From an uncultured Acidilobus sp. JCHS (GTDB taxonomy: Archaea; Thermoproteota; Thermoprotei_A; Sulfolobales; Acidilobaceae): 64,000 nucleotides of DNA. The stretch covers positions 124,001-188,000 of the forward strand of contig AYMD01000001.1 in NCBI GenBank assembly GCA_000495735.1, given 5' to 3'. The position numbers were made by a program, and so were the translations under genes. The notes under the pieces are model-generated. The model was not told the origin of the DNA. It searched no databases and saw only the letters and a list, made by a program, of their open reading frames with translations. Of this stretch, positions 16,143 through 24,441 are shown piece after piece (positions within the stretch are counted from its first letter, which is position 1; each line of letters opens with the position of its first letter).

Positions 16143-16172
16143 CTAAGTGGCGAGATCGGGCCTATAAAAAGG

Positions 16173-16478
16173 TCATTCTATGATCATTATGTTCTCCTCA
16201 GGGAAGCCCATCTTAACGAGGAGCTTCTTGACCTTCTTCCTGTGGTCACCCTGTATCTCTATTCTGCCATCCTTATAGGTGCCGCCGGCCGCCAGCTCAC
16301 TCTTGAGCTTAGAGGCTATCTCCTTTAGGTTAAACTGCTTGGCGTCAATGCCCTCTATGACGGTCACCTGCTTGCTGAACTTCCTCACCTCAAGCCTTAT
16401 CTTTATGACCTGTTGCTCGGCGTTGAGCTGTTCACAGATCTCAGGAGGAAGGCCTCCACACTCAAGCTCCTTAGACAT
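16173..16478 (-). CDS. Translation initiation factor aIF1 (SUI1 family)
   Basis: Archaeal IF1/SUI1 helps select the start codon on the small ribosomal subunit. The ATG at 16478 gives a 101-residue protein, normal for the family. The SUI1 core runs from [20 protein letters not shown] through the helix [20 protein letters not shown] to [20 protein letters not shown], which carries the conserved Gly-Gly-Thr and the basic loop. An upstream GTG/TTG-type start at 16499 would add seven residues, MGWQRKH, that are unlike the family. The gene is divergent from rpo12. Confidence 0.93.
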   Translation of the reverse strand: MSKELECGGLPPEICEQLNAEQQVIKIRLEVRKFSKQVTVIEGIDAKQFNLKEIASKLKSELAAGGTYKDGRIEIQGDHRKKVKKLLVKMGFPEENIMIIE

Positions 16479-16565
16479 GTGCTTTCTCTGCCACCCCACC
16501 CGTACGGGGTCTACGACTGCTTCTAAGGATATAAACGTTTGCTGCAGGGCTAAGCGGGGCTCACG

Positions 16566-16826
16566 ATGTCAGAGGAGGAGAGGCCTCAGGAGGAGATGTC
16601 TGAGGAGCAGCAGGAGGGGGTCGCGGTAGCCTATGAGGAAACGACGCCTTATGGTATCAAGCCGAGGGAGGTCTACTACATGTGTTTGAACTGCGGCTAC
16701 AAGATAAGCAAGAGCGAGCTTGAGCAGTACCACACGATGATGTGCCCCAGGTGCGGCTACAGGATATTCATCAAGATAAGGGCCCCCTCGACGTTAATAG
16801 CGCCCCGTCGCGTTTACGCTGTCTAG
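16566..16826 (+). CDS. rpo12: DNA-directed RNA polymerase subunit Rpo12 (RpoP)
   Basis: The small zinc-binding subunit P/12 of archaeal RNA polymerase, homologue of eukaryotic Rpb12. The C-terminal 50 residues carry the zinc ribbon [16 protein letters not shown]...[13 protein letters not shown] with the usual two CxxC pairs. The first 30 residues are an acidic Glu/Gln-rich extension ([10 protein letters not shown]) that is longer than in many homologues; the internal ATG at residue 11 would still leave part of it. The gene is divergent from aIF1 and ends three bases from the stop of the convergent agmatinase-like gene. Confidence 0.9.
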   Translation: MSEEERPQEEMSEEQQEGVAVAYEETTPYGIKPREVYYMCLNCGYKISKSELEQYHTMMCPRCGYRIFIKIRAPSTLIAPRRVYAV

Positions 16827-16828
16827 CC

Positions 16829-17740
16829 TTACTTTCTGCTAGCAGTCGCGTAGTGCTTAAGCACGATCTCTAGCACGACTTTGGCGGCGAGGGCGCTGGT
16901 CGACCCCCCTACGTCATATGGTGGCGAGACCTCCACGACATCAGCCCCGACCAGCCTCTCGTCGACGACCCTGTTTATGACCGTCAGGACGTCCATAGGC
17001 GTGAGGCCGAGGGGCTCGGGGTTCCCAACCCCTGGCGCGTAGGCAGGGTCGAACACGTCCATGTCAACGCTTACGTAGAGGCTCTCGCACCGACTTAGCT
17101 CTGACACTATTCCAGAGGCCACGTTCACAGGGCCCAGCGAGACGAAGTCCTGTGCCCACCTGACTGTAATTGATGACCTCCTGATGGCCTCTATCTCCTC
17201 CCTTGAGAAGGCCCTAGCGCCAACGTAGATCACCTTAGGGGGAGGGGAGGTCTCAAGCAGCCTCCTCATGAAGGTCGCGTGCCCTAGCCTGAGGCCCAGG
17301 TACTCGTCCCTGAGGTCGAGGTGAGCGTCGAAGACTACAAGGCACGGCCTGGCCCTTGAGAGGGCCCTTAGGGCGCCAAGCGCTATCGTGTGCTCTCCTC
17401 CGAGGAGTATTGGCACGCCCCGGGCCGCGACTTCCTCAACGGCCCTCTCAACCCTCGCGAGGGTCTCGCTAACGTCCCCTATTGACACAACGACGTCCCC
17501 CTCGTCAAAGGGGGCTGCGTCCTCCAGGTACACGTCCTTTATGAAGTAGCTGTTGCTCTCCAGCGCCGCCGCGGCCTGCCTTATGGCGTCAGGGCCGAAG
17601 CGGGTCCCCGGCCTGTACGAGGTGCTCGAGTCGAAGGGCACTCCAAGGATCCTGTACCTGGACTTCTCACTCCCCTCAATGCCAGCGAAGCGCCTGGAGG
17701 CCTGCGTTATGTAGAGGGCCCCAAGACCCATTGGCTGCAC
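16829..17740 (-). CDS. Ureohydrolase, probable agmatinase
   Basis: A 303-residue manganese enzyme of the arginase/agmatinase family. Metal ligands are visible in LLGGEHTI (His), VFDAHLDLRDEY (Asp, His, Asp) and SVDMDVFDPAYAPGVGNPEP (Asp, Asp), the last being the closing family signature. Agmatinase splits agmatine into putrescine and urea; in archaea this pathway starts from arginine decarboxylation. Substrate cannot be fixed by motifs, but the G-x-G-N-P-E-P ending resembles agmatinase-type members. The more divergent paralogue at 57.4 kb sits beside hutU and is more likely to be HutG. The start GTG at 17740 has AGGAG a few bases upstream. Confidence 0.85.
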   Translation of the reverse strand: MQPMGLGALYITQASRRFAGIEGSEKSRYRILGVPFDSSTSYRPGTRFGPDAIRQAAAALESNSYFIKDVYLEDAAPFDEGDVVVSIGDVSETLARVERAVEEVAARGVPILLGGEHTIALGALRALSRARPCLVVFDAHLDLRDEYLGLRLGHATFMRRLLETSPPPKVIYVGARAFSREEIEAIRRSSITVRWAQDFVSLGPVNVASGIVSELSRCESLYVSVDMDVFDPAYAPGVGNPEPLGLTPMDVLTVINRVVDERLVGADVVEVSPPYDVGGSTSALAAKVVLEIVLKHYATASRK

Positions 17741-17801
17741 CTCCTGAGGCCGCGCAGCATAGGTTAAAGCCTCAACTCATTGTGCGCCCCTGGGAACCTA
17801 G

Positions 17802-19544
17802 GTGTCACAGGAGGACATCTATGACAAGGTCATAGACCTGGCGAGGCGTAGGGGCTTCTTCTGGCCAAGTTACGAGATCTACGGTGGCCTGGCAGGGTTC
17901 TACGATATAGGTCCTTACGGCTTCGCCTTGAAGAAGAAGATAATAGAGGCCTGGAGGAGGTTCTTCGTCTTTCAGCACCACGACTACGTCGTAGAGATAG
18001 AGACCCCTGTGATAGCGCCCTCTATGGTCTTCGAGGCCAGCGGGCATGTGGAGAGCTTCACGGACCCAATAGTTAGGTGCAAGAAGTGCGGCCGTATCTA
18101 CAGGGCCGACCACCTAGTGGAGGAGGTCCTCAAGATAAACGCTGAGGGCATGAGCCCCCAGGAGCTGACGGCCAAGATAAGGGAGAACAACATCAGGTGC
18201 CCTGTCTGCGGCGGCGAGCTGAGCGACGTCACGACCTTCAACCTCCTGTTCAAGACGCAGATAGGCCCTTACGAGGGAAGCGTGGGCTACCTGAGGCCCG
18301 AGCTAGCCCAGGGGATGTTCACCTCCTTCAAGAGGACTTTCGAGAGCCTGAGGGGAAGGCTGCCACTAGGGATAGCCCAGGTCGGGAGGGTCGCAAGGAA
18401 TGAGATAAGCCCCAGGCAGGGAATGATAAGGCTCAGGGACTTCACGATAATGGAGGTCGAGTTCTTCTTTGACCCAAAGTCTCAGGAGTGCCCTAACCTG
18501 GAGAAGGTGATGGACAGAAGGCTGAGGCTGAGGAAATATGAGGACAGGGTGGCTGGCAAGGGGCCTATGGAGGTCACGGTCTCAGAGGCCATATCGAGGG
18601 GCCTGGTCATACATCCCTGTATGGCCTACTGGATGGTCTTAGGGCTAGAGTTCCTCTCATATTTGGGCATACCTCGGGACGAGCCCTTCTTTGAGGAGAA
18701 GGGCCCTCACGAGAAGGCTCACTACGCGACGCAGGTCTTCGACCTCATGGTTAGGACTTCGAGGTGGGGGTGGGTTGAGGTGGCGGGCTTCGCCTACAGG
18801 GGCGACTACGACCTCTCAAGGCACATGAAGTTCAGCGGCCAGGACCTCCAGGTGTTCGAGCCCTACAAGGAGCCCATAGTGGTCAAGTCGAAGAAGGTGA
18901 TAGTTGACAAGTCCTTCCTGGGGAGGACGTTCAAGGAGAGGGCCCCAGAGCTCATGGCGGCCCTCAGCTCCATGGACCCAGAGGAGGTGGAGAGGCAGAT
19001 CAACTCTAAGGGGTCTGTGACCGTGGCTGGCGTTGAGGTGCCTGCTGTCGCGGTGAAGGTCACTGAGACTGAGGAGAAGGTTTCAGGCAGGAAGTTCATA
19101 CCTCACGTTGTAGAGCCCTCGTTTGGGACGGACAGGATCCTCTATGTGGTTCTCGAGAGGTCCTACAGGGAGAAGGAGGGCCGCGTGGTGTTGTCGCTTC
19201 CGAGGCACCTGGCGCCCGTTGACGCTGCCGTCTTCCCGCTGGCGGAGGGGGATGAGAGGCTCTCAAGGGAGGCGCTGAGGCTCAGGGACCTGCTGGTCTC
19301 GGAGGGCTTCACCGTGATATATGACGACGCTGGCAGCATAGGCAAGAGGTATGCAAGGGTAGACGAGCTGGGCGTGCCTGCAGCCTTTACAGTTGACTAC
19401 AGGACCCTTGAGGACGGCACTGTGACTATGAGGGACAGGGACACCTGGGAGCAGGTGAGGCTGAAGCTCGAGGAAGCTCCTGGGGCGCTGAGGAAATTCA
19501 TTTATAATCAGGCGGACATAAAGTCGCTGGGCGTGCCCGTCTAA
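17802..19544 (+). CDS. glyS: Glycyl-tRNA synthetase, class II
   Basis: Charges tRNA-Gly. This is the 580-residue eukaryote/archaeal homodimeric type. The N-terminal part has RRGFFWPSYEIYGGLAGFYD. A zinc-binding insertion follows (CKKCGRIYRADHLVEE and RCPVCGGEL). Motif 2 reads RNEISPRQGMIRLRDFTIME and motif 3 is VEPSFGTDRILYVVLE. The C-terminal anticodon-binding domain follows from about residue 465 (LSLPRHLAPVDAAVFPL). The GTG start at 17802 is in CTAGGTGTCACAGG. Two small genes follow in the same direction, the first 16 bp downstream. Confidence 0.96.
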   Translation: MSQEDIYDKVIDLARRRGFFWPSYEIYGGLAGFYDIGPYGFALKKKIIEAWRRFFVFQHHDYVVEIETPVIAPSMVFEASGHVESFTDPIVRCKKCGRIYRADHLVEEVLKINAEGMSPQELTAKIRENNIRCPVCGGELSDVTTFNLLFKTQIGPYEGSVGYLRPELAQGMFTSFKRTFESLRGRLPLGIAQVGRVARNEISPRQGMIRLRDFTIMEVEFFFDPKSQECPNLEKVMDRRLRLRKYEDRVAGKGPMEVTVSEAISRGLVIHPCMAYWMVLGLEFLSYLGIPRDEPFFEEKGPHEKAHYATQVFDLMVRTSRWGWVEVAGFAYRGDYDLSRHMKFSGQDLQVFEPYKEPIVVKSKKVIVDKSFLGRTFKERAPELMAALSSMDPEEVERQINSKGSVTVAGVEVPAVAVKVTETEEKVSGRKFIPHVVEPSFGTDRILYVVLERSYREKEGRVVLSLPRHLAPVDAAVFPLAEGDERLSREALRLRDLLVSEGFTVIYDDAGSIGKRYARVDELGVPAAFTVDYRTLEDGTVTMRDRDTWEQVRLKLEEAPGALRKFIYNQADIKSLGVPV

Positions 19545-19560
19545 AGGGAGGGCGAGCAGG

Positions 19561-19908
19561 TTGAGCGAGCAAGGCGAGAGGGTAGACGTCAGCAAGATGC
19601 TGTCGTTCATCCCGCCGGCCTCGGCCGTCTACTCGAGGGAGCTGAGGGTCACGGAGAAGAGGGTCAGGCTAAACTACAGCCCCGACGTACAGGAGGGCTC
19701 CATGCTGCTCTCAAAGAAGCTGGCAAGCGAGCTAGGTATCAAGGATAAGGTTGAGGTCTCGGTAGGGGGCGGGAGGAAAAGGCTAATCATGATCGTTGTC
19801 ATAGATGAGAACAGCTCTGACGACACAAACGTCTACGCCAACCCCGACCAGATGAGGACCCTCGGCATAGCCGACAAGAGCACTGTAGTGGTGAGGGCGC
19901 CACGCTGA
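19561..19908 (+). CDS. Conserved small protein downstream of glyS, unknown function
   Basis: A 115-residue soluble protein that I cannot assign. The C-terminal half (MLLSKKLASELGIKDKVEVS, then GGRKRLIMIVVIDENSSDD and TLGIADKSTVVVRAP) is strand-rich with a repeated 'L-G-I-x-D-K' pattern. That pattern would suit a small beta barrel such as an AbrB or double-psi type, but this is only a guess. It starts 16 bp after glyS with a TTG and an upstream GGAGGGCGAGCAGG, so it is probably translated from the same message. Confidence 0.65.
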   Translation: MSEQGERVDVSKMLSFIPPASAVYSRELRVTEKRVRLNYSPDVQEGSMLLSKKLASELGIKDKVEVSVGGGRKRLIMIVVIDENSSDDTNVYANPDQMRTLGIADKSTVVVRAPR

Positions 19909-19979
19909 GGGGGCCTTGCAGCTTAGACTGCGCCTCGGCGAGGGCTGTTCTTGAGTACAGCGTTGACAGGGTCGCTCAG

Positions 19980-20363
19980 GTGCTTGATGAGCACAGGCAG
20001 CTTGTCCAGAGGGTGACGGAGACCGTAAACCAGGCCCTCTCGCTGCCTGAGGATCAGAGGGGGGAGACCTCTAAAGGCCTGAGGGAGCTCCTAGACGGCC
20101 TTCACAGCGTGAGGGAGGGCCTTCTGAAGGCCGGAAAGGACTACCTCATGGTCGTCACCTGTTGCCTCGAGAGGAACGAGGACCTTGAGGCCCTTATAGG
20201 CTACTATGTTATGGCTGGCCAGAGGATAGAGCAGGAGGCTATTACGAAGGCTGGGCGACTGGTGGCGGTAGGTGATGACCTGAAGCACGTGAAGGAGACA
20301 GTCAGCGGTCTACAGGAGCTCCTCATACAGGTTTCAGGCCTCAGAGGCCGATCCTCTCGCTGA
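19980..20363 (+). CDS. Hypothetical helical protein
   Basis: A 127-residue, almost entirely alpha-helical protein with heptad-like stretches (HRQLVQRVTETVNQALSLP, then a long helix ending GYYVMAGQRIEQEAITKAG). Such four-helix arrangements resemble PhoU/DUF47-type bundles, but I cannot claim homology. The frame stays open upstream to about 19910 with ARAVLEYSVDRVAQ before the GTG at 19980, so the true start may be earlier; there is no ATG, GTG or TTG in that part. It lies 71 bp after the previous small gene and overlaps the convergent DUF2283 gene by 23 bp. Confidence 0.5.
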   Translation: MLDEHRQLVQRVTETVNQALSLPEDQRGETSKGLRELLDGLHSVREGLLKAGKDYLMVVTCCLERNEDLEALIGYYVMAGQRIEQEAITKAGRLVAVGDDLKHVKETVSGLQELLIQVSGLRGRSSR

Positions 20364-20505
20364 GCCCCTGTATGACTATACTCACCAGCTTATCGCCGCT
20401 GTAGTTCAGTATCACGCCGTTGCTGAGGAGGACGCTCTCCTCGGCCTCCTCCTGGCCGAAGCCTATGTAGAGCGTGTCGCTCTGTTTATCGTACTCAAGC
20501 CACAT
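20341..20505 (-). CDS. DUF2283 family small protein
   Basis: A small beta-sheet protein. The core MWLEYDKQSDTLYIGFGQEE followed by ESVLLSNGVILNYSGDKLVS and IVIQGLSERIG is the DUF2283 pattern (Y-D-K-x-x-D-x-L-Y-I ... G-x-x-x-x-Y-x-x-D/G). The family occurs beside toxin-antitoxin-like pairs in some genomes, but its function is unknown and I see no partner toxin here. I start it at the ATG at 20505 (54 residues); upstream starts (GTG at about 20562, ATG at 20640) would add a strand-like ILGEAAPRRLVIEDPES that might also be real. Confidence 0.65.
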   Translation of the reverse strand: MWLEYDKQSDTLYIGFGQEEAEESVLLSNGVILNYSGDKLVSIVIQGLSERIGL

Positions 20506-20694
20506 GGACTCAGGGTCCTCGATGACGAGCCTCCTCGGCGCGGCCTCGCCCAATATGGTCACCTGACAGAGGACCCTGGTCCAGCCAATTAAAGGTTGAT
20601 CACGCTTAGGATGACGGTCAGGCCTCACACGGCTCCTCATCCTTTAGTCAGGCCGAAGTCGCTCTTCATCCCACGTTAGAGGCCGTGCGGGCCC

Positions 20695-21237
20695 TTAAGA
20701 GCTGAGCGCTTCATCACGCTCGCCAGGCGAGGCCCTAAGGTTCCACAGCATCCTGGCGATCACCTTCATCCCGGCGCTGAGGGCGTCCAGGACCCTTGGG
20801 TTGAGCTGCATCCTCTCCCTTGGAGAGGGCGGCATGAGCCTGCTGAGCTGTAGGCTTAGGTCAAACATGGCCGCGAGGACTTCACGAGAGCCTACATAGC
20901 CATCCCCCTTAACGAGCTCTGCGAGGCGAGAGGCCCACGCCGCTGGGTCCTTGCTCCTCCTAGCCATTATGAGGAGGCCTCCCACGGCAGCCCCGACCTC
21001 AGGCGTTAGCCTGTACGAGACGTAATTGGCTGTAGCAACCTCGTCCTCAGCAAGCCCTTCAGCCCTTAGGGAGGCAGCTATTGAGCTGAACAGCTCCTCA
21101 GCCCTTCTGCCGCTTACCCTGATCAGCGTGGCCTCCCTGCCCTGAAGGCCTGGCCCTCTGAACTGGACGAGCGGCCCTCTAGTAGTCTTCCTCAGGACGA
21201 GCCTGTAGACTTCGGGATTGAGCTCCCTAGGCGTCAC
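20695..21237 (-). CDS. Hypothetical protein
   Basis: A 180-residue soluble protein that I do not recognise. It opens with a strand-rich part (VYRLVLRKTTRGPLVQFRG, then EATLIRVSGRRAEELF) and continues with helices, including ARRSKDPAAWASRLAELVKG and ARMLWNLRASPGERDEAL. There are no Cys residues or membrane segments. Codon use matches the surroundings. A minus-strand TATA-like ATTTAAAAATATA lies about 70 bases upstream (near 21300-21315), so unlike many genes here it may have a leader. It sits alone between the DUF2283 gene and polB1. Confidence 0.55.
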   Translation of the reverse strand: MTPRELNPEVYRLVLRKTTRGPLVQFRGPGLQGREATLIRVSGRRAEELFSSIAASLRAEGLAEDEVATANYVSYRLTPEVGAAVGGLLIMARRSKDPAAWASRLAELVKGDGYVGSREVLAAMFDLSLQLSRLMPPSPRERMQLNPRVLDALSAGMKVIARMLWNLRASPGERDEALSS

Positions 21238-21366
21238 GTAAGCCCCCTAGGCAGTGCCAGGGTAGCGTATTAGAGGAGTGTGCAACGTCAGCTGTTACAG
21301 TATATTTTTAAATAACCTTAAAGGCCAGCACTAAGGCTCAAAGGCCTCAGGACAACGGCTTAACAC

Positions 21367-24273
21367 TCAGACGATCTTCTTGACGCCAGCCAGCTCGTCC
21401 CACTTGACGCCGAAGGCCAGGAGGAACTGCTCGAAGGCTGACCTAACGTACTCGAGGTACTTGCTCGTGTCGACGTCGGAGAGCCTCGCGAGCCTGACAG
21501 GCTTTACGCCCAGCCTGTCCTTGGTCTTAACGAAGGACACTATGTCACCCTTGCTCACAGGCGTGCCGTCCTTGATGAGCAGCAGCGCCGCCTTCACGTG
21601 CTGGGGCGTGTTCTTCTTGTACTCGCTCGGGTCCTTACTCAGCATAACGCTGATGGCGAGCTGGTCAAGCGTGTACTCCCTCCTCCTGAGCTTATTGTAG
21701 ATCTCCTGCACCTTGTCCCTCAGGGCCTCAAGGGTCTTCTCGAGGTCCTCTGGGCCCCTGGTGGCGGCCAGTATCTTCATGACCTCAGAGGTCTCGAACT
21801 TTATGAACTCTGGCGTGCTGCTCTTCTTTGCCAGCATGCCCTTTATTACGAAGTTATCGCCCTCAAACCCGACATAGTTCTTCTTGAGGCCGCTGAACAG
21901 GACGAGCCTGAAGACCTTATCGACCTCAAGGTCGAGGCCGTGGGCTTCCTGGACGTACCTTACAAGCTCCTCAAGGGCCTCCTTAGGCGGATCCCAGATG
22001 AAGAGGCTGTCGGTGTCACCATATAGGATGTGTAGGTTCAGCTCGGAGGCCTTCTTGAGCGTGTCCAACAGGATGGCCCTGCCTATGGCGGTCACGCTCT
22101 CGGCCACAGGGAGGCTGTAGAAGGCGAAGCTCTCGTTACCGAAGACGCCGTAGCTAGCGTTTATGTAGACCTTCATGGCGGCCTGAACGGTGTCATACCA
22201 TATCCTTTCCTGCTCTGTGAGGCTCCTGTCCTTAGCCTTACGCTTGTATACCTTGACCCTGAAGTCCCTCAGCAAGCCGACAAGCTGGCTTGATATTCCC
22301 TTCCTCTCCATACAGATTCTGTGCCCGACCTCTGGCGCCTCGACAAATTTACTGCAGTAGGGATTGTTGACTGTCTCGTAGCTCAGGTTCCAGTTCCTTA
22401 TGACGGATGGGTACAGGCTAGCGAAGTCAAGGACTACTACGTTAAAGAAGACACCCTGGGGAGGCTGAAGCACGATAGCCCCTCTGTACTTCTTGTCCTT
22501 TATTATGGCCATGCTCCTTGGCGACTGTGAGCCTATGGCCTCTATGTCATCGCTGCTAGGTATAAGGAGCCCCCTCCTCCTGTGCTCCCAGTAGAGGGTG
22601 CCCCTGATCCAGGCTGAGACCTGTGACCTGGAGACCTCCTCGAGCCCTGTCTTGCTTATTCTCATCAGGAGTACGAGGAGGTTCCACGTGAGCTCATTAT
22701 TGAACGTTACGAGGCCCATGGTAAGCACTGCGTCCTGAAGGTTGTAGGAGGCCAGCTCCTCAAGGCTGACGTAATCGATGAACTTCGTCAGCTTGTACTT
22801 AGTCTGGCCCAGGAGGGCCTCAGCCACCGCGTCAAGGCTCTTCTCCCTGTACTTGTTGCCAAAGGCGTAGGTCTGCAGCGCCTTGATGTCGAACAGCTTG
22901 TGAAGGTCAACGTGAAGGGCCCTCCTGAAGGTGACATAGTCCTGAAGGAACGTCATAGGCAGATCGTCAGGCGAGAGGCCCAGGTTGAGCAGCCTATTGT
23001 ATATATAGGGTAGGTCGAAGTTGTCGCCGTTAAAGGTGAAGATAACGGCGTAGCGGCTGACCCTCCTAAGGGCTTCCAGGAGCATTGCCCTCTCGCTGTC
23101 GAAGAGCTCTATCTCAGCGTTAGGCGGCTCCTCCCCGCCGAACTCGGCGCCGTCCCTCGCCAGGAGGAGGACCTGCCTCCTGCCAGTGTCGTCAACCAGG
23201 GACACGCTCATGACAGGCATGTCAGCCTTAGAGGGGTCGGGGAAGTGCCCCTCGCCAGGCGTGAAGACCTCTATGTCAAGGGCTACCTTGGGCACCTTGG
23301 GTGAAGGCTCCTCGAATATGGGGACCCAGTCTAAAGCTAGGTCCTTCAGGTCGTCAGGGAAGGACTCCCTTATGGTCTTCTCCAGGTCCTCCCCCCTCCT
23401 CCAGTTCAGGGGAGACCATGAAGTGGAGACCTCGTAAGGCATGCCCGGTATCAGCAGGTTGTCATAGATGTAGTTAAGGAAGTACTTGATGTCAGCCTCC
23501 CACACCTTGTAGCCCCTGTCAGCCACGACCTTCCTTAGGGTCCTCACGGCCAGGGGGTCATCAACCACTACCTTGGTCAGCCTTACGTCCTTATTCGTCA
23601 GGGGGTCCCTCTTAGTCACCACGGCGAGGTTGCTGAACGACTTATACTTGGTCAGGTCGACGACGGGCTTCCCGTCCTCCTGCTCAACGGGCATGTTGGT
23701 CAGGAAGTAGGGCTTGTGCCCTGTCCTGTCGACCCACTTGACGACCCTGCCCTGTTGTGAATCATAGAGGAGGGCGACGGCCTTCCCTACCTCGCCCTCA
23801 TATCTCACCTCAAGCAGGTAACCCCTTGCGGAGTCCACGTAGCCGTCCTCCTGCGTGGACCACCAGTTGCTCGGCTCAGGCCTCTGCTGGGGCGACTCCA
23901 GGTAGAACTCTGACGAGGGTCTTAGCCACTCGAGCTCAGCTGGCCTCTTCTCAACGCCCTTCTGCTCTGGCCTCTCCTCGGCCTTCGGGGGCGTCTGGGC
24001 CAGCGCTGGCGTTGCCTTCTGAGCCCCCTCGGACCGAGCCACGTTAGCGGCTTTGGCGCTAGGGGCCTCAGACGGGCCCTTGCCCTGGGCCTCGGCGCTC
24101 ATGAAGTCAAGTATACTTGACTTCCTTTTCTGCTGCGGGGGAGAGGGGGCCCTCTGCTCTTCCTTGCCCTGGGCCTTCAGCTCGTTCTCAAGGTTCTTTA
24201 TGAAGGCCTCCAGGTCAACTTGCCTCTTAGCGCCGCCGCCCTTCCCCTGAGGCAGTCTAAGACCCCCTATCAC
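21367..24273 (-). CDS. polB1: Family B DNA polymerase, PolB1/Dpo1 type
   Basis: The main replicative-type B-family polymerase of Crenarchaeota, 968 residues. The proofreading exonuclease motifs are intact: Exo I ALDIEVFTP (about 330), Exo II FTFNGDNFDLPYIYNR and Exo III SYNLQDAVLTMGL. The polymerase has motif A VVLDFASLYPSVIRNWNLSYE (about 614), KVYINASYGVFG in motif B and YGDTDS in motif C (about 750). It closely follows Sulfolobus Dpo1 in the core. The N-terminal 130 residues are a Lys/Glu/Pro/Ala-rich linker with SSILDFMS at 52-59, a possible PCNA-binding box. A TATA element at 24286-24298 places the GTG at 24273 as a leaderless start. Confidence 0.96.
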   Translation of the reverse strand: MIGGLRLPQGKGGGAKRQVDLEAFIKNLENELKAQGKEEQRAPSPPQQKRKSSILDFMSAEAQGKGPSEAPSAKAANVARSEGAQKATPALAQTPPKAEERPEQKGVEKRPAELEWLRPSSEFYLESPQQRPEPSNWWSTQEDGYVDSARGYLLEVRYEGEVGKAVALLYDSQQGRVVKWVDRTGHKPYFLTNMPVEQEDGKPVVDLTKYKSFSNLAVVTKRDPLTNKDVRLTKVVVDDPLAVRTLRKVVADRGYKVWEADIKYFLNYIYDNLLIPGMPYEVSTSWSPLNWRRGEDLEKTIRESFPDDLKDLALDWVPIFEEPSPKVPKVALDIEVFTPGEGHFPDPSKADMPVMSVSLVDDTGRRQVLLLARDGAEFGGEEPPNAEIELFDSERAMLLEALRRVSRYAVIFTFNGDNFDLPYIYNRLLNLGLSPDDLPMTFLQDYVTFRRALHVDLHKLFDIKALQTYAFGNKYREKSLDAVAEALLGQTKYKLTKFIDYVSLEELASYNLQDAVLTMGLVTFNNELTWNLLVLLMRISKTGLEEVSRSQVSAWIRGTLYWEHRRRGLLIPSSDDIEAIGSQSPRSMAIIKDKKYRGAIVLQPPQGVFFNVVVLDFASLYPSVIRNWNLSYETVNNPYCSKFVEAPEVGHRICMERKGISSQLVGLLRDFRVKVYKRKAKDRSLTEQERIWYDTVQAAMKVYINASYGVFGNESFAFYSLPVAESVTAIGRAILLDTLKKASELNLHILYGDTDSLFIWDPPKEALEELVRYVQEAHGLDLEVDKVFRLVLFSGLKKNYVGFEGDNFVIKGMLAKKSSTPEFIKFETSEVMKILAATRGPEDLEKTLEALRDKVQEIYNKLRRREYTLDQLAISVMLSKDPSEYKKNTPQHVKAALLLIKDGTPVSKGDIVSFVKTKDRLGVKPVRLARLSDVDTSKYLEYVRSAFEQFLLAFGVKWDELAGVKKIV

Positions 24274-24285
24274 TGTTAGGGGCGG

Positions 24286-24298
24286 CCCTATTATAGCG
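24286..24298 (-). promoter_or_regulatory. TATA box of polB1
   Basis: Minus-strand CGCTATAATAGGG, centred about 20 bases before the GTG start of polB1. The distance supports a leaderless or nearly leaderless message and excludes longer N-terminal extensions. Confidence 0.5.
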
Positions 24299-24441
24299 TC
24301 CTAAGCCCAGTCGCGAGGCTAGCGAGCTTATCTTGGGTGCCTTCGGGGACTACCTAAGGAGCAAAGGCGTCAGGACCTTTTCAAGGCTTAAGTTCAAGGC
24401 TTAAATAGTGATGCAAGGCGTTTACGCCTCTGGCGTCAGCC

